Source of the DNA: CAVTQZ01 sp963737015
GTDB taxonomy: Bacteria; Actinomycetota; Acidimicrobiia; Acidimicrobiales; UBA8190
Assembly (NCBI GenBank): GCA_963737015.1
Contig: CAVTQZ010000001.1
Coordinates: forward strand, 124,001-188,000
Direction of reading: 5' to 3'
DNA length: 64,000 nt
The position numbers and the translations under genes are program-made. Shown one piece after another: positions 1 to 7,808 of this stretch (the first letter of the stretch is position 1; each line of letters opens with the position of its first letter). Below the pieces are notes generated by a model. It was not told the origin of the DNA. It searched no databases and worked only from the letters and a program-made list of their open reading frames with translations.

Positions 1-2
1 CC

Positions 3-158
3 GGCATGACTCAGGAGCAGCTGGCCAGGCGTTGCACCTATAACTTCCCCGAGCCCACCGAGCGCGATGTCGGGTGGGTCTTTCGTCACACCCTCCACGA
101 GGTGGTCCACCACAAGAAGGACATCTCGGACGGGCTCCGATCAAGCGGCGTCACCTGA
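3..158 (+). CDS. DinB-like protein, C-terminal end only
   Basis: The frame is open from the window edge to a TGA at 156-158, giving the last 51 residues of a longer protein. The segment TLHEVVHHKKDI resembles the last helix of DinB/MDMT-type four-helix-bundle proteins, whose histidines help bind a metal (family knowledge). The substrate cannot be inferred. Its 3' end overlaps the convergent HNH gene by 18 nt. The 5' part lies outside the window, so the assignment rests on one motif. Confidence 0.55.
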   Translation, partial: GMTQEQLARRCTYNFPEPTERDVGWVFRHTLHEVVHHKKDISDGLRSSGVT

Positions 159-1583
159 ACCTGTGTACGAGTGGTTGGCGCGGTAGAGCCATTCCATCGT
201 GTCGTGTAGGTCGAAGGGATCGTTGTAACCGCAACAGAGGGTGTCTCCGTGCACCGAGAGGCCACCCTGAGTGTGTTGGTCCCGAAGGCTCGGTCCTGAC
301 GCCCGCCGTGTCGGCGCGACGATATCGATCTCTTCTCCAGCGGGATTCCAGACCCGCACAACTCCTGCGCAGTTCATCTCCAGGCGGTATCCGCCCTCGT
401 GAACGCGGCGGTGGTGATACCTACACAAACTGACCAGGTTCGAGACCTTGGTCGGGCCGCCTTTCGACCAGAAGATGACGTGATGACAGTCGACGAAGCG
501 CCTCTGGTTACACCCCGGCCAGCGACATCCCATGTCCCTAGTCCGCACCGCCCGGCGTATGTGTCTCGGGATCGATTGGGTCTTGCCTTCGGGCTCCAGA
601 ATGCCGTCTTGCCGGTAGACGAGGCGCATTACTCCTGCGTCACAGGCGAGTCGTCGGGCCGTGTGGGAGGAGACCGTCCCGACCTCCTCGATATGGCTGC
701 AGCCCTCTGCGCTCGGATCGTTCAGCACCTTTTCGTCGACGTGTACGACCACAGACACAGCCGGTGTCTCGTCCGACTGGGAGAGACCGTTCTCGAGGAC
801 CGACCGGCAGACCGCGACCAGCGCGTCAGCCTGGTTCCTGGCGTAAGCATCGTCCCGTTCGCCCACGAGCTCCATCAGATTGGGATCGCTGTTCGTGGAA
901 GACGTTTCCGCGGGAACGTCTTCCGTGTTCTCGGCGGACTCGGCGGACTCGGCGGACTCGGATGATTCCTGATCCTCCGTTTCGGCCTCCCCGTCCTCCT
1001 CGATCGCAAGGCGCGCCTTTTCGATCGCGGACAGCACGACACCGGCGTCGTCTGGCGCGAGTCGTGCGCAGATCACGACCATCCCGTCCCGGTCGCTGTA
1101 GCTGCGCACGAACCTTCGCTCGTGGCGCTCTAGCGCTTCTTGTCCTTCTTTCGGATCCGCCTTCCGGTACGAGCGCACTATGAGCTCGAGTTGGGCGGCC
1201 GTCGCCCATCGTGCCCAGTCGACGAGGGTCGATTCGGTCGCTTTCGTCGCTATGCGGGTCACAGCCCTGACCTTGGAGTACGAGATCTCCCCCGAGGCAA
1301 ACGCCGCTCGGATGAGAGGAAGGTCCTCCAGCGCATGCCCGACCCGAAGTTGCTCTCTGGCTGCCCCGATACTCAGACCGATCCGCCAACTCAGCCAGTG
1401 CGCACACGACCGCGTGCCCAGGTCGCACCAGATGTCGCGGCGGTCGATCTCGGCGATGAGGAGAACCTGGTGGCATTCCGCAGCCGCGAGATCGGCTCCG
1501 TGTCGACCGAGCTCTTCCACGAGCTCGGAGTCCGTGAGGCCCTGCCCCACATTTCCTTCTACACATGATTTGAGATCGAACAT
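141..1583 (-). CDS. DUF222 (13E12-type) HNH endonuclease domain protein
   Basis: About 480 residues. The N-terminal two thirds are the helical DUF222 region typical of actinobacterial 13E12-repeat proteins. The C-terminal third carries an HNH nuclease core: CRWPGC, then DCHHVIFWSKGG, then LVSLCRYHHRRVHEGG, with the Cys pairs and His residues expected for Zn and metal binding. Between the two domains is an acidic low-complexity stretch rich in Ser-Glu-Ala, encoded by 9-bp tandem repeats near 930-965. I prefer the ATG at 1583 (MFDLKSC); an in-frame ATG at 1613 would add ten residues. The family is multicopy and often linked to mobile DNA, but its biological role is not established. Confidence 0.85.
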   Translation of the reverse strand: MFDLKSCVEGNVGQGLTDSELVEELGRHGADLAAAECHQVLLIAEIDRRDIWCDLGTRSCAHWLSWRIGLSIGAAREQLRVGHALEDLPLIRAAFASGEISYSKVRAVTRIATKATESTLVDWARWATAAQLELIVRSYRKADPKEGQEALERHERRFVRSYSDRDGMVVICARLAPDDAGVVLSAIEKARLAIEEDGEAETEDQESSESAESAESAENTEDVPAETSSTNSDPNLMELVGERDDAYARNQADALVAVCRSVLENGLSQSDETPAVSVVVHVDEKVLNDPSAEGCSHIEEVGTVSSHTARRLACDAGVMRLVYRQDGILEPEGKTQSIPRHIRRAVRTRDMGCRWPGCNQRRFVDCHHVIFWSKGGPTKVSNLVSLCRYHHRRVHEGGYRLEMNCAGVVRVWNPAGEEIDIVAPTRRASGPSLRDQHTQGGLSVHGDTLCCGYNDPFDLHDTMEWLYRANHSYTGSGDAA

Positions 1584-1812
1584 GTATTCGATGATACGCA
1601 ACGGCTGTGTCACTGACCTGGGCCTTTACACCTTCAGCAGCCCTGCGGACGAAGTGAGGTGCACACGTTCCGTGGGGTCTCAGGGCGATTCCGTGAGAGA
1701 CGGCGTTTCCGCGGGAACGCACAGCCACGGCCAGAAAGCCGCTCGGAACTTTTGGCGGGCGGGAACCGTCAAACCTCCGAACTGTCGAACCTTCGAAAGC
1801 AGGTGAAGGAAC

Positions 1813-2586
1813 ATGCACAGGCGAGTCTCCTCGGCGGTGGTTGCGACGGCAGTCGTCCTGGCGGTTGCGACTGGGGGCGCCGCCTTGGGACTTGCGGTGT
1901 CGAACGACACCGGCCCGTCTCAGGGAGCGAGCTGTCAATCGACCGGGCCGAAGCTCACGGTCCAGGGCACCGGAGATGCAAAGGGGCCACCTGACCTCCT
2001 CACGATCTCGGTCGGCATCAACGTCACCGAGCAGAGCGCGCAGGCCTCGCTCGTGGCCGACAACTCGAAGGCCACCGCGGTGACGTCGGCGCTGAAGCAG
2101 GGGGGCATCCTGGAAAAGGACATGCAGACCTCCGACCTGTCGATCAATCCGAACTACAACTCGAACGGTGCGGTCACCGGATATCAGGTGACGAACACGA
2201 TGACAGCGAAGTTGCGCGACTTCTCGAGCGCAGGTTCCGTGATCGACGCGATTGCGGGCGCAGCTGGCAACGCGGTCCGGATCGATTCGCTCTCGTTCTC
2301 CGTGGAGGACCCGCGCACGCTCGAGAACGAGGCACGCGACCAGGCCGTCCATCAGGCGGTGAGCCATGCCAGGTCGATGGCACAGGCGGCGGGAGAGCGG
2401 CTCGGCCCAATCTGTGCGTTGAGCGACCAGACGCCGTTGCCGCCGTCTCCCATCGGGTACGACTTCAACGCGGGGCTGGGCTCGGCCGGCGGAGCTGCCG
2501 TGCCCGCCGCCCCGGGAGTTCCGCTCGAGGCCGGCACCCAGGAAAGCTCCGCCCAGGTGTCGATCGTGTACGCCTTGGAGCGCTAG
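1813..2586 (+). CDS. Exported SIMPL (DUF541) domain protein
   Basis: 257 residues. An N-terminal signal/anchor (about residues 1-30, MHRRVSS then a hydrophobic run) is followed by a SIMPL/DUF541 domain: the segment LTVQGTGDAKGPPDLLTISVGI opens the domain, and YQVTNTMTAKLRD and the repeated Ala-rich helices follow. Members are periplasmic or cell-surface proteins of unclear function, some linked to stress resistance (family knowledge). The start is preceded by GTGAAGGA at good spacing. The tail is rich in Gly/Ala/Pro. It stands alone, with 124 nt before the next gene. Confidence 0.85.
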   Translation: MHRRVSSAVVATAVVLAVATGGAALGLAVSNDTGPSQGASCQSTGPKLTVQGTGDAKGPPDLLTISVGINVTEQSAQASLVADNSKATAVTSALKQGGILEKDMQTSDLSINPNYNSNGAVTGYQVTNTMTAKLRDFSSAGSVIDAIAGAAGNAVRIDSLSFSVEDPRTLENEARDQAVHQAVSHARSMAQAAGERLGPICALSDQTPLPPSPIGYDFNAGLGSAGGAAVPAAPGVPLEAGTQESSAQVSIVYALER

Positions 2587-2710
2587 GACCAGGGCCGGGG
2601 ACGAGGGCCAGGGCCCAGGGACATCGCAGCCCGGCGTCTATTGACACAAGCACTACAGACGGCAAACATGTCCGCAACAAAGAAAAAATCAGACGCCATC
2701 GGGGGGGCGG

Positions 2711-3319
2711 ATGACCACGCTTCGGACAAGGCTGCTCGCTTGTTTCGCCGCTGTCGCCGTCCTGACCGGCGCAGTCGTGCTCGTACCGGCGCTCACCGCT
2801 TCGGCAGACGTGGTGACGCCTTCAGGCGCATGCACGGCCACGGGCCACTGGGTCGGCCAAGGCGTCACCCGTAGCTCCACCAGTTACGTCTCCTCGGACG
2901 TCGTCACCGTCCCCCAGAAGGACAAGGTGAATTGGCAGGGTCACGAGGAGGGGAAGCCGATCGGGTACTTCGGTCCCTCCAGACCGATCGACGGCGCAGT
3001 GCAGGTGACCGTGCCCTTCGGGATCAAGGTGACGGTATGGCACTGGGGGGGTCACAACAGCCAGCGCTACTCGAACGAAGGTCAGGAGTCGTACCACGTC
3101 CCTTCGGTTCTCGTCGGCATCCGGATGAAGCTCTCGGGATACGAGAGGGACAACGGAAAGCTCATCTGCTCGGGCTCGGTGTACGTACAGGTCATAGGCA
3201 GCAGGTTCAAGAACCCCATCGGCTGGGCGGGACTCGCGGGAATCGTGGTCTTCGGCGCAGGTCTGTTGGCCGCCGGCTTCCGCAAGACCGAGCTCGCATA
3301 CGACGACATCAACCCCTGA
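2711..3319 (+). CDS. Secreted protein with C-terminal membrane anchor, unknown function
   Basis: 202 residues not matched to a family I recognise. Residues 1-32 form a signal peptide ending near ALTASA-D. The middle is a Trp/Gly-rich beta-like domain with two or three Cys (SGACTATGHW, KLICSGSVY). One transmembrane helix (WAGLAGIVVFGAGLLAAGF) lies about 20 residues from the C-terminus, leaving a short tail. This predicts an extracytoplasmic domain tethered by a C-terminal anchor. A G-rich ribosome site precedes the ATG. The small membrane gene 16 nt downstream probably shares the transcript. Confidence 0.7.
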   Translation: MTTLRTRLLACFAAVAVLTGAVVLVPALTASADVVTPSGACTATGHWVGQGVTRSSTSYVSSDVVTVPQKDKVNWQGHEEGKPIGYFGPSRPIDGAVQVTVPFGIKVTVWHWGGHNSQRYSNEGQESYHVPSVLVGIRMKLSGYERDNGKLICSGSVYVQVIGSRFKNPIGWAGLAGIVVFGAGLLAAGFRKTELAYDDINP

Positions 3320-3335
3320 GTCAGGAGAACGGAAG

Positions 3336-3563
3336 ATGGCGAGGAGAAGAGCCAAGGGACATCCCGTCCTCGGAGGGATCTCGGGGGTCCTTTTCGGGAT
3401 ATTCCTCTCGGTCGCGCTGACGGTGTACGCGAGGATCCCGCTCGACAGCGTGCTCTATTACATCCTCACGGCGGCGGGCCTCGTGGTCGGCTTGCTCCTC
3501 GGCTTCACCGGGCCGTTCAGGCGGCGCAGACGCAGCAAGGCCGGCGCGCACTCAGCCGCGTAG
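3336..3563 (+). CDS. Small two-helix membrane protein, unknown
   Basis: 75 residues: a basic N-terminus (MARRRAKGHP), two hydrophobic helices (about 12-33 and 38-60), and a basic Arg/Lys/Ala tail. A GGAG-type ribosome site lies 5 nt upstream of the ATG. Its 16-nt spacing from the preceding secreted/anchored protein suggests an operon and possibly a complex, which is inference only. No catalytic motif is visible. Confidence 0.6.
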   Translation: MARRRAKGHPVLGGISGVLFGIFLSVALTVYARIPLDSVLYYILTAAGLVVGLLLGFTGPFRRRRRSKAGAHSAA

Positions 3564-3657
3564 GACCTCGACCTCGGCCTCGACTTCGACGTTTCGAGCA
3601 GGCGGCCAAACAGGCCCCATCCGACGGTCTGCCAGGGCCGTAGCTAGCATCCGGCGG

Positions 3658-5133
3658 GTGAACGAGGTGAAGGAGGCGAAGGAGGAACGCCGGCTGTTCA
3701 TCGGCGGCGAATGGGTGGACGCCTCCGGTGGGACCTACGAGGTGACGAACCCCGCCACCGAAGAGCCGGTGGGACTCGCTCCGAACGCCACGGTCGCAGA
3801 CGCACAGGCCGCGGCCGCAGCGGCGAAAGAGGCGCTCGGATCGTGGGCGGCGACCGATCCGGCCGAACGGCTGGCCCTCATGGCCGAGGCTGCCAAGGCG
3901 ATAAGGGCCCGCGCCGACGAGCTGCTCCCGCTCGTGATCGCCGAGACCGGAGCCACCGCGGCTGTCGGGTCGCGCATGCAGGTGCCGGTGGCGGCGGACC
4001 GCTTCGACCGGTACGCGCGCGACCACCGACACGTCTCGGAGAGATCGCTGCCACCCCAGGTCGCGAGGGGGACTCCGCTTGCGCCGGGCGGCCTCATCAG
4101 CGCGCTGGCGCTGCGTCAGCCCGCCGGCGTGGTCACCTGCATCACGTCGTACAACTTCCCGCTCGTGAACATGGCGGGGAAGGTGGCCCCAGCCCTCGCC
4201 ATGGGCAACACGGTGGTGATAAAGCCCGCTCCCCAGGACCCGCTGGCGATCGTAGAGCTCGTGCGGATCCTCGAGGAGGTCGGCTTCCCGCGGGGCGTCG
4301 TGAACCTCGTGAACTCCGCGGACCCGGGACCCGCGCAGGCGCTGGTCGAGTCGCCGGACGTCGACATGGTGAGCTTCACAGGTTCCACGAACGTCGGCAC
4401 GCGCATCGCCGAGAGCGGAGGTCGCACGATGAAGCGACTGCTGCTCGAGCTCGGCGGCAAGGGCGCTTGCGTCGTGTTCGACGACGCGGACGTCGCGGCG
4501 GCGGTGGGCTGCATCGGCTCGACGTGGAGCTTCCACTCCGGCCAGATATGCACTGCACCGACCCGTGCCGTCGTGCAGCGAGACGTTTTCGACGAGGTCA
4601 CCGAGCGCCTGACGAAGTATGCGGGCGCGCTCAAGGTCGGGGACCCCACCGAACCCGACACCGTCGTGGGCCCGCTCATCTCGGCCATCCAGCGCGAGCG
4701 CGTGGAGGCCCACATCGCCGCTGGCGAGAAAGAGGGTGCCGAGGTGGTCACGGGCGGAGGGCGCCCCGGTCACCTCGGTCGCGGCTATTACGTCGAGCCC
4801 ACGCTCATCACCGGCACGAACACGATGACAGTCGCACGCGAGGAGATCTTCGGTCCCGTGGTGGTCGTCGTTCCCTTCGACGAGGAGGAGGAGGCGGTCG
4901 CCGTCGCCAACGACAGCGACTACGGCCTCTATGACTATGTGTTCTCTCGTGACACCGCCAAGGCTTTCCGGGTAGCGAGGAGGCTGCGCGCCGGACACGT
5001 CGGGTTGAACACGGCACAACGGAACCACGAGGCGCCATTTGGCGGATTCAAGATGTCCGGTGTCGGGCGGGACGGTGGGGATTACGGGCTCGAGGCTTAC
5101 TCGGAGCTGCAGTCGATCATCTGGAGTGCATAG
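3658..5133 (+). CDS. NAD(P)-dependent aldehyde dehydrogenase family protein
   Basis: 491 residues, GTG start, full length for the superfamily. It oxidises an aldehyde to a carboxylate (or acyl) product with NAD(P). The catalytic set is intact: Asn166 in TSYNFPLVN, general base Glu264 in LLLELGGKG, nucleophile Cys298 in SGQICTAPTR, and the EEIFGPV motif near residue 398. The substrate cannot be read from sequence. The next gene starts 2 nt after its stop, so it is very likely co-translated with the D-aminoacylase-type amidohydrolase. That suggests deacylation followed by oxidation of a released or derived aldehyde (inference). Confidence 0.9.
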   Translation: MNEVKEAKEERRLFIGGEWVDASGGTYEVTNPATEEPVGLAPNATVADAQAAAAAAKEALGSWAATDPAERLALMAEAAKAIRARADELLPLVIAETGATAAVGSRMQVPVAADRFDRYARDHRHVSERSLPPQVARGTPLAPGGLISALALRQPAGVVTCITSYNFPLVNMAGKVAPALAMGNTVVIKPAPQDPLAIVELVRILEEVGFPRGVVNLVNSADPGPAQALVESPDVDMVSFTGSTNVGTRIAESGGRTMKRLLLELGGKGACVVFDDADVAAAVGCIGSTWSFHSGQICTAPTRAVVQRDVFDEVTERLTKYAGALKVGDPTEPDTVVGPLISAIQRERVEAHIAAGEKEGAEVVTGGGRPGHLGRGYYVEPTLITGTNTMTVAREEIFGPVVVVVPFDEEEEAVAVANDSDYGLYDYVFSRDTAKAFRVARRLRAGHVGLNTAQRNHEAPFGGFKMSGVGRDGGDYGLEAYSELQSIIWSA

Positions 5134-5135
5134 CA

Positions 5136-6869
5136 ATGACTGAATATGACCTCGCCATCATGGGCGGCATCGTCGTCGACGGCTCGGGCCTCGCCCGCAG
5201 GCGGGGCGACATCGCCGTCAAGGACGGCCGCGTAGCGAAGATCGGCTTCGTCGACCCGAAAGAAGCGGAGCAGGTCATAGACGCCGACGGCCTGCACGTG
5301 GCACCCGGCATCGTCGACGCGCACACGCACTACGACCCGCAGCTCACCTTCGAGCCGTACGCCACCTCGTCGTGCTACCACGGCGTCACTACCGTTCTCG
5401 CCGGCAACTGTGGTTTCTCTGTCGCGCCCAATCGCCCCGACCAACGCGACTACCTGGCACGGATGTTCGCCAAGGTCGAGGGCATGTCACCCGTCGCCCT
5501 CTCGGCGGTCCGCTGGGATTTCACTTCCTTTCCCGAATTCCTCGCCAAGCGCGAAGGCCATCTCGGAGTCAACATGGCCTGCTACGTGGGCCATTCCGCC
5601 ATAAGGCGCACCGTCATGGGGGACGAGGGATCCGAGCGCGAGGCCACAGAGGACGAGGTCGAGCAGATGCGCCGCGTCGTGGCCGAGGCGATGGAGGCCG
5701 GCGCCGCCGGTTTCAGCTCGTCGCACGGGCCGACGCAATTAGATGGTGAGGATCGCCCGGTCCCGAGCCGCTTCGCGTCGATCGCCGAGCTCGAGACGCT
5801 CTGCGCGGAGGCCGGGAGGCACCGGGGCGGCTCGATCAGCTACCTGCACAGAAGCGCGATCGGCGGCCTCGACCAGGAGGACAAGGACCTCCTCGTGCGC
5901 CTCGGGAAGCTGAGCCGGCTGCCGATCATCCTCCAGGGTCTCGGCGGGCGCTCCAAGGTGGACGTCCCCGGCGCGGGTTGGGAGGAGGTCTCCGCCTGGA
6001 TCGACGAGGCCGGGCGCGAGGGCGTGGGCATCTACTCGCTCCTTCGCAACCACCCCTTCGACCGCGACTTCCGCATCGACTCCGGCACGAACCTCTACGA
6101 GGGTGTGCCCGCGTGGCACCGTGTGGTCGGCCCGGGGATCGAGAAGGACGAGCGCCTCGCGCTGCTCGCGGACGCCGGGCAGCGCGCGCAGATGCGAGGT
6201 GCGGTCGAGAACCCGAACCGTGACGCCTCGAAGGGTTCGACGCTTCCGCCCCCGCGCTGGAAGGTGGTGGAGGTCGACGAGGTGATCCACCCCGAGAACG
6301 AGAAGTTCGTGCGCTGCACGATCGCGGACATCGCATCCGAGCTCGGCAAGGACCCGGCCGACGCGATGCTCGATCTCGCGGTCTCGGAGGACCTCGGCAC
6401 CACCTTCAGATATGTCAACAAGAGCCGTTCGTGGGAGGAGGCGGTGGCGGTCGGACAGCGCCACCCGGCGATGATCATCGGGGTCTCCGACGGCGGTGCG
6501 CACCTCGACCGCGACGACGGATCGGACTGGTCGACCGCGTTCCTGGCGTTCTGGGTGCGCGACCGCAAGCTGTGGAGCCTGGAGGAGGCCATCCGCCAGA
6601 TCACCCAGGTGCCCGCGGCGCTCCTCGGCTTCGAAGGTCGCGGCATGCTCTTGCCCGGCTATGCGGCGGATGCGTTCGTCTTCGACCCCGACACCATCGA
6701 GCTCGAGTCGAAGAAGCAGGTGCACGACTTCCCCGGGGGTGAGGCGCGCTACTCGGCGCGCCCGAAGGGCATCCATTGGACGATCGTGAACGGCGTGCCG
6801 ACCGTGAAGAACGGCGAATTGCTGAACGGGAGGCTTCCCGGACAGGTGGTGCGTCCCGGCGTGATCTGA
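5136..6869 (+). CDS. N-acyl-D-amino-acid deacylase-type amidohydrolase
   Basis: 577 residues of the amidohydrolase superfamily (D-aminoacylase / amidohydrolase 3 group). The HxH metal motif is in GIVDAHTHYDPQ (near residue 60), followed by NCGFSVAPN, GHSAIRRTVMGD and, late, IIGVSDGGAHLDRDD containing the catalytic Asp. The length fits N-acyl-D-amino-acid deacylases, which hydrolyse an N-acyl bond in the cytoplasm. Homologues in actinobacteria often have unknown amide substrates. The ATG lies 2 nt after the aldehyde dehydrogenase stop, implying coupled translation and a shared pathway. A hairpin lies just after its stop. Confidence 0.85.
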   Translation: MTEYDLAIMGGIVVDGSGLARRRGDIAVKDGRVAKIGFVDPKEAEQVIDADGLHVAPGIVDAHTHYDPQLTFEPYATSSCYHGVTTVLAGNCGFSVAPNRPDQRDYLARMFAKVEGMSPVALSAVRWDFTSFPEFLAKREGHLGVNMACYVGHSAIRRTVMGDEGSEREATEDEVEQMRRVVAEAMEAGAAGFSSSHGPTQLDGEDRPVPSRFASIAELETLCAEAGRHRGGSISYLHRSAIGGLDQEDKDLLVRLGKLSRLPIILQGLGGRSKVDVPGAGWEEVSAWIDEAGREGVGIYSLLRNHPFDRDFRIDSGTNLYEGVPAWHRVVGPGIEKDERLALLADAGQRAQMRGAVENPNRDASKGSTLPPPRWKVVEVDEVIHPENEKFVRCTIADIASELGKDPADAMLDLAVSEDLGTTFRYVNKSRSWEEAVAVGQRHPAMIIGVSDGGAHLDRDDGSDWSTAFLAFWVRDRKLWSLEEAIRQITQVPAALLGFEGRGMLLPGYAADAFVFDPDTIELESKKQVHDFPGGEARYSARPKGIHWTIVNGVPTVKNGELLNGRLPGQVVRPGVI

Positions 6870-6884
6870 GGGTGGGCCCCGCGC

Positions 6885-6903
6885 TCACCGATCGAGTCGG
6901 TGA
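6885..6903. terminator. Hairpin between convergent genes, candidate bidirectional terminator
   Basis: A perfect 7-bp stem TCACCGA / TCGGTGA with a 5-nt loop lies between the stops of the amidohydrolase (+) and the lipoprotein gene (-). No T-tract follows, so intrinsic termination is only plausible. Confidence 0.4.
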
Positions 6904-6920
6904 AGGTGCCTTCAGACGGC

Positions 6921-7808
6921 TCAGCGCGGGTAGGGGCGCATCGCGGCGGCGACTTCGATGGCGTCGGTCGGATTGTCGGTGGAGCGGACCTGGAAGAAGT
7001 CGGCGCCGAGCGTCCACGCGAGGGCCGCGGTGTCCAAGGTCCCCACGGACGCGTTCGCCGGCACCTCGACGGTGACGATGCCGCCGCCGGCGCTGGATGG
7101 AAGGCCGCTCGCGGCGATCGTCCGCGCGATCTGCGACGCTTCGGCCGTCGACGGATTGGTCCCGTCCAAGGTGAGCACCTGGAACTGCCAACCTGCGGAG
7201 AGCCAGTTGACCGTTGCCCCGTCGAGTGAGGGGCACGTCGTCGCCTGAACCCCGTTCGACAGGCTCACCGTTTGCGACGGGCCGCCGCACGCTGCGATCG
7301 ACTGGGACTTCTGGCGCGCAAGAGAGGACTGCGCGTTCGAGACGGACGCTGTCGGCGTGGTCGAGAAGCTCGCGAGCTCCGAGCCTCCCGATGACGAGAG
7401 CTCCGGGCTGTTCACCGCCACCGGCCTCGGCGTGGCGATCAAGGTCGTGTTGGCCTCACCTCCGAGGCCGCCGGTCTGTGCAGTGACATATCCCGTGAAG
7501 GGGGGAAGGCGCGCCGGAGCCTCGGCGCCGGCGGGCAGCGGGACGAACTGTGCCATGGCCTCGACGACGATCGAGGGAAACAAAGGCTTCGGGGTCGTGG
7601 TGGTGGTCGGTGCCGACGATGTGGTCGTCGCAGACGCTGGAGCCACCGTCGTCGTGGTGGTGCTCGCCTCGCGCGCGGCGCTCGGCTTGCTCTTCGCCGA
7701 ACATCCCGCCGCGGTCACGCCGACCGCAACGAGGGCGACGGTTATACGCGCGAAAGCGGGCCGCAAGCGCTCAACACGAGTAGTCACCGTCGAAGGCACC
7801 GGCAGCAT
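6921..7808 (-). CDS. Lipoprotein, unknown function
   Basis: 295 residues. The N-terminus has a hydrophobic segment ending in the lipobox VTAAGC, so it should be lipid-anchored after cleavage. A Ser/Thr-rich linker (STTTTTVAPASATTTSS..) leads to a globular domain with Cys residues and no motif I recognise. The 5' end overlaps the 3' end of the upstream DUF1906 gene on the same strand. Starts at ATG 7808 or GTG 7787 are both possible, and the overlap indicates coupled expression. A role at the cell wall beside the DUF1906 protein is inference. Confidence 0.7.
   Translation of the reverse strand: MLPVPSTVTTRVERLRPAFARITVALVAVGVTAAGCSAKSKPSAAREASTTTTTVAPASATTTSSAPTTTTTPKPLFPSIVVEAMAQFVPLPAGAEAPARLPPFTGYVTAQTGGLGGEANTTLIATPRPVAVNSPELSSSGGSELASFSTTPTASVSNAQSSLARQKSQSIAACGGPSQTVSLSNGVQATTCPSLDGATVNWLSAGWQFQVLTLDGTNPSTAEASQIARTIAASGLPSSAGGGIVTVEVPANASVGTLDTAALAWTLGADFFQVRSTDNPTDAIEVAAAMRPYPR

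Noticed and set aside
826..2367. Long minus-strand open frame, 513 codons, Arg-rich
   Set aside because: It overlaps the HNH and SIMPL genes in another frame, has shadow-type composition and no domain; high GC keeps antisense frames open.
3517..5136. 539-codon antisense frame over the aldehyde dehydrogenase
   Set aside because: Shadow of a gene with intact catalytic residues on the plus strand.
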